Shown here in pieces: positions 57,767 to 64,000 of a DNA stretch of 64,000 nucleotides. Every line of letters starts with the position of its first letter. Positions within the stretch are counted from its first letter, which is position 1. A program made the translations under genes and the position numbers. The stretch comes from CAVVJA01 sp963809815 (GTDB taxonomy: Bacteria; Actinomycetota; Actinomycetes; Mycobacteriales; Jatrophihabitantaceae), in contig CAWELM010000016.1 of the NCBI GenBank assembly GCA_963809815.1, forward strand, positions 62,001 to 126,000, given 5' to 3'. The notes under the pieces are model-generated. The model had not been told where the DNA came from. It did no database searches and saw only the letters and a list, made by a program, of their open reading frames with translations.

Positions 57767-59253
57767 AAGGTGCCCTGCTCATCGCGGGGACTTCCTCCGA
57801 TGCGGGCAAGAGCGTCGTCACGGCAGGGTTGTGCCGGTGGCTGGCCCGGCTGGGCGTTCAGGTCGCGCCGTTCAAGGCGCAGAACATGGCATTGAACTCG
57901 GCCGTGACGATCGACGGCGGGGAGATCGGACGAGCGCAGGCGATGCAAGCAGCGGCAGCCGGCACCGACCCTGAGTCGCTCATGAATCCGGTCCTGCTCA
58001 AGCCGGGCAGCGACGCCCACAGCCAAGTGGTACTGCTCGGCCAACCGATCGCAGAAGTGGGAGCGCTCGACTACCGCGACCTCAAGCCCAAGCTGGAGTC
58101 CGTCGTCCTCGAGAGCCTCGCGACGCTGCGCGAACGCTTCGACGTGGTGATCTGCGAAGGCGCCGGGAGCCCGGCCGAGATCAATCTGCGCGACCGGGAC
58201 ATCACGAACATGGGACTGGCCCGCCGGGCGAACCTGCCGGTCGTGATCGTAGGAGACATTGACCGCGGTGGACTGTTCGCGGCGCTCTACGGCACGCTTG
58301 CCGTCCTCTCTCCCGAGGATCAGCGACTCATCGCCGGCTTCGTCATCAACAAGTTCCGCGGCGACCAGAGGCTGCTTGCTCCCGGGCTCGACACACTGCG
58401 CACCCTGACCGGTCGGCCGACGCTCGGGGTGCTGCCATGGCAGCCCGACCTCTGGCTCGATGCCGAGGACTCGCTCGACCTCGACTCCCGCCCGCGTACT
58501 TCGCTGCCACCATTGGCCAACGAATCGTTACGCATCGCAGTTGTGCGCCTGCCACGGCTGTCGAATGTCACCGATGTCGACCCGCTGGCGGCTGAACCCG
58601 GCGTGATCGTCACTCTTGCCACCGAAGCGGCGCACCTCATCGACGCGGACCTGGTGATTCTGCCGGGAACACGCGCGACCGTGAGCGATCTGGGTTGGCT
58701 GCGCTCGACCGGCATGGCCGACGCGATCATGGCCCGGGCCGCTGCCGGGCGCCCTGTCCTCGGCATTTGCGGCGGCCACCAGATGCTCGCCGACACCATC
58801 GACGACGAGGTAGAAAGCCGCGCCGGCTCGGTGGTGGGTCTCGGCTTGCTTCCGACACACGTCCGCTTCGCCACCGAGAAGACCCGCGCCCGTCCGTCCG
58901 GCGAAGCATTCGGCGAGCGGGTGGACGGATACGAGATCCACCACGGGGTCGTGATGGTCCACGGCGGCGCCCCGTTCCTCGACGGTTGTGAGCTCGGCGC
59001 AGTCCGCGGCACGAGCTGGCACGGCATCTTCGAGAACGACGACTTCCGCCGCGCGTTCCTGCGCGACCTCGCGGAACGCACTGAGCGTGACTTCGTTCCC
59101 GCGCCCGACGTCAGCTTCGCGGCCGTCCGCGAGCGCCGATTCGACCTGCTGGCCGATCTGATCGACGAGCACGTCGACACTGACGCCGTCGTCGAACTGA
59201 TCAGCAACGGCGCGCCGGCCGACCTTCCGGTGATCACCAGCAGCCTGGGCTAG
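57763..59253 (+). CDS. cobQ: Cobyric acid synthase
   Basis: The protein has 496 residues. The N-terminal ATP-binding dethiobiotin-synthetase fold has LLIAGTSSDAGKSVVTAGLC and PFKAQNMALNSAVT. The C-terminal glutaminase has the triad Cys in VLGICGGHQMLAD, His in DGYEIHHGVV and THVR. It amidates four side chains of the corrin ring using glutamine. GTG at 57763 follows AAGGAG and overlaps the cobD stop (GTGA). Its TAG stop and that of cobN on the other strand share the CTAG at 59250-59253. Confidence 0.94.
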   Translation: MKGALLIAGTSSDAGKSVVTAGLCRWLARLGVQVAPFKAQNMALNSAVTIDGGEIGRAQAMQAAAAGTDPESLMNPVLLKPGSDAHSQVVLLGQPIAEVGALDYRDLKPKLESVVLESLATLRERFDVVICEGAGSPAEINLRDRDITNMGLARRANLPVVIVGDIDRGGLFAALYGTLAVLSPEDQRLIAGFVINKFRGDQRLLAPGLDTLRTLTGRPTLGVLPWQPDLWLDAEDSLDLDSRPRTSLPPLANESLRIAVVRLPRLSNVTDVDPLAAEPGVIVTLATEAAHLIDADLVILPGTRATVSDLGWLRSTGMADAIMARAAAGRPVLGICGGHQMLADTIDDEVESRAGSVVGLGLLPTHVRFATEKTRARPSGEAFGERVDGYEIHHGVVMVHGGAPFLDGCELGAVRGTSWHGIFENDDFRRAFLRDLAERTERDFVPAPDVSFAAVRERRFDLLADLIDEHVDTDAVVELISNGAPADLPVITSSLG

Positions 59254-62200
59254 CGGTCCTCCAGGTCACCCTCTGTCTCCAGGTAGACCTGCCGCAACAT
59301 CGCCAGGGTCTCCGGTGTTGGCGCGTCCCACAGCTTGCGCTCGGCGGCCTCCAGCAATCGCTCGGTGATTCCGTGCAGCGCCCAGGGGTTCGAGCGGTTG
59401 AAGAATTCGCGCATCCGCTCGTCGCGGACGTAGGTGTCGGAGAGCTTCTCGTACATCCAGTCCTCGACGACGCCGGCCGTGGCGTCGTAGCCGAAGAGGT
59501 AGTCGACTGTGGCGGCGAGTTCGAACGCGCCCTTGTAGCCGTGCCGTTTCATCGCCTCGACCCAGCGCGGGTTGACGACGCGCGCGCGGAAGACGCGGGC
59601 CGTCTCCTCCGAAAGCGATCGGGTGCGGATGGTGTCGGGCCGGGTCGAGTCGCCGATGTATGCCCGTGGCGCCCGGCCGGTGAGCGCGCGGACGGTCGCG
59701 ATCATGCCGCCGTGGTATTGGAAGTAGTCGTCAGAGTCGGCGATGTCATGTTCGAGGGTGTCGGAGTTGTGCGCCGCGACCGCGATGCGCCGGTAGGAGG
59801 TCTCCATATCGCGGCGGGCTTCGCGTCCGTCGAGTCCTCGGCCGTAGGCGAAGCCGCCCCATGCCGCGTAGACCTCGGCGAGGTCGGCGTCGTCGCGCCA
59901 GTTGCGGGCGTCGATGAGCGGTAGCAGTCCGGCCCCGTAGGCACCGGGCTTGCTGCCGAATATGCGCGTGGTAGCTCGGCGTTCGTCGCCGTGCGCGATC
60001 AGGTCGGCCCGGGCATGCGCGCGAACGTAGTTCTGCTCTGCCGGCTCATCGAGTGTCGCGACGACGTGGACGGCGTCGTCGAGCATCGTCACGACGTGCG
60101 GGAATGCGTCGCGGAAGAAGCCGCTGATACGGACGGTCACGTCGATGCGGGGGCGGCCGAGTTCGTCCAGCGGGATCGGTTCGAGCGAGCTGATGCGGCG
60201 CGACGCCTCGTCCCACACCGGACGCACGCCGAGCAGGGCCAGCACCTCGGCGACGTCGTCACCGGACGTGCGCATCGCCGCGGTGCCCCAGATCGACAGA
60301 CCCACCGATTCCGGGTAGCCGCCGGTGTCGGCGAGATAGCGCTCCAGCAACGAGTCGGCCATCGCCTGACCGGTGTCCCATGCCAGTCGCGAGGGCACCG
60401 CACGCGGGTCCACGGAGTAGAAGTTCCGGCCGGTCGGCAGGACATTCACCAGCCCTCGGAGCGGCGAGCCGCTCGGCCCGGCGGGGACGTAGCCACCGTC
60501 GAGAGCGTGCAGCACCCGCGGGATCTCCTCGGCCGTGCCGGCCAGCCGGGGGACGACCTCGGTCGCGGCGAACGTGAGCACCTGCCGCACGGGCTCGGGC
60601 AGGTCTGCGGGGACGGCAGCCGGGTTCCAGGCGGACACCTCCATCGCTTCGACCAGAGCTCGGGCCTGTGCTTCGACGGCGTCGGCAGAGGTTCGCTCGT
60701 CGGAGCGCTCGACGTAGCCGAGCGCTTCTCGCAGACCCGGCAGCGCCTCGGCCTGCCCGGCCCACATCTGCCGACTACGCAGGATCGCGAGCACGAGGTC
60801 GACTCGCGCCGAGCCGGTGGGGGCGTTGCCGAGGATGTGCAGGCCGTCGCGGATCTGCGCGTCTTTGATCTCGCACAGCCAGCCGTCGACGTGCAGCACG
60901 AAGTCGTCGAACTCGGCGTCGTGCGGACGGTCCGCCACCCCAAGGTCGTGGTCGAGCTTGGCGGCCTGCATCAGCGTCCAGATCTGCGCGCGGATCGCCG
61001 GAAGTTTCGCCGGGTCGAGCGCTGCGATCTGCGCGTGTTCGTCGAGCAGCTGCTCCAGGCGGGCGATGTCGCCGTAGCTCTCCGCGCGGGCCATCGGCGG
61101 CACGAGGTGGTCGACCAGCGTGGCGTGGACCCGGCGTTTGGCTTGGGTCCCCTCGCCGGGGTCATTGACGAGGAAGGGGTAGACGAGCGGGATGTCCCCG
61201 ATCGCGGCATCGGCCGAGCAGGCCGCGGACAGGCCCGCGGTTTTGCCGGGCAACCACTCGAGATTGCCGTGCTTTCCTACGTGCACGACCGCATGTGCAC
61301 CGAACTGCTCGCGGATCCAGTGGTAGGTCGCGAGGTAGTGGTGCGTGGGCGGCAGATCAGGGTCGTGGTAGATCGAGACGGGCTTGGCCCCGAACCCGCG
61401 GGGCGGCTGCACCATCACGACGACGTTGCCCGAACGAAGGGCGGCCAGCACGATCTCGCCCTCGGGGTCGTGGCTGCGGTCGACGAAGAGCTGTCCGGGT
61501 GCCTGGCCCCAGTGTTCGATGACGTTGTCGCGCAGTTCCGGATCGAGCGTGTCGAAGAAGGCGCGGTAGTCGACTGCGCTGATCCGCACTGGATTCCCCG
61601 CAAGCTGCGCCTCGGTGAGCCAGTTCTCGTCCTGGCCGCCCGCGACGATGAGGGCGTGCATCAGCGTGTCGCCCTCTGTCGGCAATGCGTCGCCGATCTC
61701 GTAACCGGCCTCGCCCATCGCGGCAAGTAACCGCACGGTCGAGGCTGGGGTGTCGAGGCCGACCGCGTTGCCGATGCGGGCGTGTTTGGTCGGGTAGGCC
61801 GAAAGCATCAGCACGATCCGTCGTTCCGCGGGCGGTAGGTGTCTGAGCCGAGCGTGCTTCACGGCGATGGTCGCGACACGCGCGGCACGCTCGGGGTCGG
61901 GAACGTATCGGGTCAGCCCGTCCTCGCCGACCTCCTTGAACGAGAACGGGACGGTGATAAGCCGCCCGTCGAACTCGGGGATCGCGATCTGCGTTGCGGC
62001 ATCGAGGGGAGTGAGGCCGTCGCCGCTGGCGAGCCACTGCTTGCGCGACGAGGTGAGGCAGAGGCCCTGGAGGATCGGGACGTCGAGAGAGGCGAGTGCG
62101 CCGACGTCCCAGTCTTCGTCAGTACCGCCGGCGCTGACCGACGCAGGAAGCGAGCCACCCGCGGCGAGCACGGTCACGACGATCGTGTCCGCTGCCCGCA

Positions 62201-62801
62201 ACGCGTCGGTGAGCTCGGGTTCCGCCGTGCGCAGCGAGGAGCAGAACACCGGCAGGGCACGTCCACCCGCTGCCTCGACGGCATCCGCCAGCGCGTGGAC
62301 GAAGTCGACATTGCCGGCCAGCTGGTGAGCTCGGTAGTAGAGGATCCCGACCGTCGGGCCGTCCGTCGCCACTGCGGGACGTTCCAGCAGACCCCAGGTC
62401 GGCATCGCCTTCGGCGGCTCGAAGCCCGCACCAGTGAGCGCGATCGCGTCGGACAGGAACCGGGCGAGCTGGCCGAGGTTCTCCGGGCCGCCGTGGGCCA
62501 GGTAGGCGTGCGCCTCCGCGACGATTCCGCCGGCCACCGTCGAGAGCCGCATCAGCTCCGCGTCCGGCATGGCCTCACCGCCGAGAACGATCGCCGGCAC
62601 GCCCGAGGCGAGTACCGCGTCAATGCCGTTCTCCCAGGCGCGGTAGCCGCCGAGGATGCGGATCACGACTGCGGTCGCACCATCCAGCAGGGCAGAAAGT
62701 GCGGCGAGATCGGTGCGATTCGGGTTGCCGAGCCGGTAGTCGGCACCGCTGGCGCGCGCCGACAGCAAATCGGTGTCAGAGGTGGAGAGCAGAACGATCA
62801 C
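59250..62801 (-). CDS. cobN: Cobaltochelatase subunit CobN
   Basis: The protein has 1183 residues and is the large subunit that inserts cobalt into hydrogenobyrinic acid diamide. CobN/magnesium-chelatase H signatures are visible: RLGNPNRTDLAALSALLDGA, LVYPFLVNDPGEGTQAKRR, VHVGKHGNLEWLPGKTAGLS, RNFYSVDPRAVPSRLAW and FGSKPGAYGAGLLPLIDARN near the C-terminus. It needs CobS/CobT- or ChlI/D-like partners, not in this window. GTG start with AGGAG upstream; a B12 riboswitch lies directly before it. Confidence 0.95.
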   Translation of the reverse strand: MIVLLSTSDTDLLSARASGADYRLGNPNRTDLAALSALLDGATAVVIRILGGYRAWENGIDAVLASGVPAIVLGGEAMPDAELMRLSTVAGGIVAEAHAYLAHGGPENLGQLARFLSDAIALTGAGFEPPKAMPTWGLLERPAVATDGPTVGILYYRAHQLAGNVDFVHALADAVEAAGGRALPVFCSSLRTAEPELTDALRAADTIVVTVLAAGGSLPASVSAGGTDEDWDVGALASLDVPILQGLCLTSSRKQWLASGDGLTPLDAATQIAIPEFDGRLITVPFSFKEVGEDGLTRYVPDPERAARVATIAVKHARLRHLPPAERRIVLMLSAYPTKHARIGNAVGLDTPASTVRLLAAMGEAGYEIGDALPTEGDTLMHALIVAGGQDENWLTEAQLAGNPVRISAVDYRAFFDTLDPELRDNVIEHWGQAPGQLFVDRSHDPEGEIVLAALRSGNVVVMVQPPRGFGAKPVSIYHDPDLPPTHHYLATYHWIREQFGAHAVVHVGKHGNLEWLPGKTAGLSAACSADAAIGDIPLVYPFLVNDPGEGTQAKRRVHATLVDHLVPPMARAESYGDIARLEQLLDEHAQIAALDPAKLPAIRAQIWTLMQAAKLDHDLGVADRPHDAEFDDFVLHVDGWLCEIKDAQIRDGLHILGNAPTGSARVDLVLAILRSRQMWAGQAEALPGLREALGYVERSDERTSADAVEAQARALVEAMEVSAWNPAAVPADLPEPVRQVLTFAATEVVPRLAGTAEEIPRVLHALDGGYVPAGPSGSPLRGLVNVLPTGRNFYSVDPRAVPSRLAWDTGQAMADSLLERYLADTGGYPESVGLSIWGTAAMRTSGDDVAEVLALLGVRPVWDEASRRISSLEPIPLDELGRPRIDVTVRISGFFRDAFPHVVTMLDDAVHVVATLDEPAEQNYVRAHARADLIAHGDERRATTRIFGSKPGAYGAGLLPLIDARNWRDDADLAEVYAAWGGFAYGRGLDGREARRDMETSYRRIAVAAHNSDTLEHDIADSDDYFQYHGGMIATVRALTGRAPRAYIGDSTRPDTIRTRSLSEETARVFRARVVNPRWVEAMKRHGYKGAFELAATVDYLFGYDATAGVVEDWMYEKLSDTYVRDERMREFFNRSNPWALHGITERLLEAAERKLWDAPTPETLAMLRQVYLETEGDLEDR

Positions 62802-62834
62802 GGTGCTCCTGCCCAGGGTCCGCGCCCCAGCATC

Positions 62835-62955
62835 GGTGGATGGGCCTGCGGCAGGCGGGCAGTTCCTGACTCACGACGCAGCTACTGCGGCGTTGCTCAC
62901 AGTGGCGGGACCGTGCCGGATTCACACCGGCTTCCTGGCTCGCTGCCGAGTTGTA
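62835..62955 (-). promoter_or_regulatory. Cobalamin riboswitch of cobN
   Basis: On the minus strand the B12 box reads GGAAGCCGGTGTGAATCCGG and CACGGTCCCGCCACTGTGAG (reverse of 62896-62936), followed by GTGAGTCAGGAAC (62865-62876 region). The match to the consensus is nearly perfect. It sits between the divergent cobN and cobG genes and should lower cobN expression when B12 is present. Confidence 0.95.
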
Positions 62956-62993
62956 CTTCGGTTTGTGCTGGGCAAGCCTCGCACACCCTGTCG

Positions 62994-63009
62994 TAGCATC
63001 CCGCGCATG
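62994..63009 (+). promoter_or_regulatory. Probable leaderless promoter (-10) of cobG
   Basis: TAGCAT (62994-62999) is followed after seven bases by the cobG ATG (63007), and there is no ribosome binding site. This fits leaderless initiation. A clear -35 box was not found. Confidence 0.45.
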
Positions 63010-64000
63010 GCCAGCTCGCAGCACGAGATCCGCATGCGCGAGGACGCCTGCCCGGGCGTGCTGCGGCTCGCTGAGGCCATAGACGGCCGACTGGCCCGTA
63101 TTCGCCTGGTCGGGGGATTTCTGTCCGCGCAGGGGATCGCCGCCCTGCGTGACGCCGCCGTCGCGCTGGGCGACGGGCGAGTCGAGTTGACGTCGCGGGG
63201 CAACCTGCAACTGCGTGGCCTCGCCGCAGACGTCGGCGTCGAACTCGGCGCACGCCTGCACGCAGCGGGACTGTGGCCGTCGCAGAGTCACGAGCGGGTT
63301 CGCAATATCGTCGCCAGCCCGCTCGCCGGGCTCGACCGCCCGAGCGACCTGACCGCGTTGGTTCGCACGCTGGACGAGTCGCTCTGCGCCACACCGCGGC
63401 TCGCCGAGCTCTCCGGTCGTTTCCTCTTCGCCGTGGACGACGGACGTGGCGACGTCACTGGGCTGAAGCCCGACGTTCTCCTTCAGAACGGAAGTGTCAA
63501 CGGATTGCGAGTGAGCGATCCCGTGGCCGCTGCGATCGCCTTCGCCAATGCGTTCCTTGACGAGCGCGAGGAACAAGACTCGGCAGCGTGGCGGATCGCA
63601 GATCTCGTGGAGGGCGCGGCGCGCGTGATATCCCGGGTGGGCGGGACGCCGGTCGAGCAAGCGGTGGCCAATGTCGCGCCCCCGCCCGCAGCCGGTCGGT
63701 TCACTCGGTTCGACGGCCAAACGGCCCTCGTCGTTGCCGTGCCGCTCGGTCGCCTCAACACCGACCAGCTGCGCTGGCTCGCCGACGTGATCGGGACGGC
63801 ACCGGCTCGCGTCACGCCGTGGCGCAGCATCGTCCTGCCGAATGTCGACGCCGTCGTCATCGACACCGCAGGGCAACTCGGCTTCGGCATCTCGCCGGAC
63901 ACGCCCTGGTCGAACGTATCCTCCTGCACCGGTATGCCTGGTTGTGCGAAGGCATTCGCCGATGTTCAGGCCGACGCACGCGCGGAACTCAGCCGTTGGC
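63007..64000 (+). CDS. cobG: Precorrin-3B synthase, N-terminal part (cut by window end)
   Basis: The frame is open to the right edge, 331 codons. It begins ASSQHEIRMREDACPGVLRL, then DGRLARIRLVGGFLSAQG and VELTSRGNLQLRGLA, typical of the ferredoxin-like halves of nitrite/sulfite reductase-type CobG. Near the right edge SSCTGMPGCAKAFADVQADA supplies the first iron-sulfur/siroheme cysteines. The enzyme uses oxygen to make precorrin-3B, so the host has the aerobic (late cobalt insertion) B12 route, in agreement with CobN. It is divergent from cobN. Confidence 0.92.
   Translation, partial: MASSQHEIRMREDACPGVLRLAEAIDGRLARIRLVGGFLSAQGIAALRDAAVALGDGRVELTSRGNLQLRGLAADVGVELGARLHAAGLWPSQSHERVRNIVASPLAGLDRPSDLTALVRTLDESLCATPRLAELSGRFLFAVDDGRGDVTGLKPDVLLQNGSVNGLRVSDPVAAAIAFANAFLDEREEQDSAAWRIADLVEGAARVISRVGGTPVEQAVANVAPPPAAGRFTRFDGQTALVVAVPLGRLNTDQLRWLADVIGTAPARVTPWRSIVLPNVDAVVIDTAGQLGFGISPDTPWSNVSSCTGMPGCAKAFADVQADARAELSRW

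Noticed and set aside
59991..61730. 579-codon plus-strand frame opposite cobN
   Set aside because: It mirrors the codon structure of cobN, has Arg/Gly/His-rich random composition and no family motif, while cobN is complete.
62776..63876. 366-codon minus-strand frame at the right end
   Set aside because: It is antisense to cobG and runs over the cobN riboswitch; no protein similarity.

Overview
The window is high-GC DNA with GTG starts and GTGA/ATGA gene overlaps, and it comes from an actinobacterium (Actinomycetota). A mycothiol-dependent formaldehyde dehydrogenase, a fasR-fabD-fabH-acpP-fabF cluster, a homodimeric-type aceE, AhpE, GlnA2/GlnE and a fused RNase H/CobC protein all fit this. 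As I recall them, gene order and content resemble the Streptomyces fab locus and the Mycobacterium aceE-ahpE / NIF3-RNaseH / panB / glnA2-glnE region. I cannot name the genus from sequence alone.

Region by region. (1) 1-3.3 kb: the end of a TSUP permease, an SRPBCC protein, a methyltransferase, mycothiol-dependent formaldehyde dehydrogenase and DUF3145. (2) 3.4-10.1 kb, minus strand: a type II fatty-acid synthesis operon fabD-fabH-acpP-fabF-accD6 with its PucR-type regulator FasR. FabD carries an unusual C-terminal biotinyl-like domain without the attachment lysine. (3) 10.1-17.3 kb: PHP, pirin-like and monooxygenase genes, aceE, DUF3052, ahpE, SURF1 and tRNA-Val. (4) 17.3-31.3 kb: an accessory island directly behind tRNA-Val. 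It holds an intact IS630-type element in the loop of a terminator, secreted cupin and cupredoxin-like proteins, an iteron-like repeat cluster, wrecks of an integrase and a replication-type ATPase, a DUF433/DUF5615 toxin-antitoxin pair, several unknown small genes, an ECF sigma/anti-sigma/lipoprotein operon, and a nuclease-like DUF2130 + ParB-like + ubiquitin-like cassette. (5) 31.3-44.5 kb: an MprF-like lipid aminoacyltransferase, NIF3, a zinc-ribbon protein, RNase H/CobC, a second TSUP permease, RNase P RNA, a lysine-rich DNA-binding tail protein, panB, nadE and two tandem L,D-transpeptidases. (6) 44.5-54.4 kb: glnA2, a glutamine amidotransferase and glnE (nitrogen), a PAP2 membrane enzyme, gnd and prpE. 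(7) 54.6-64 kb: cobalt and cobalamin. CbtB-CbtA and a FhuF-like protein lie behind one B12 riboswitch and CobN behind a second; CobD-CobQ and CobG (cut by the window end) are divergent from these.

The core genes form coherent modules: membrane lipid synthesis and pyruvate supply, cell-wall crosslinking, nitrogen assimilation, and aerobic B12 synthesis with cobalt uptake under B12 feedback. Most novelty lies in the island. The best candidate for an undescribed system is the 28.4-31.3 kb cassette, whose first gene has a leader in which a palindrome and a hairpin overlap the ribosome binding site.
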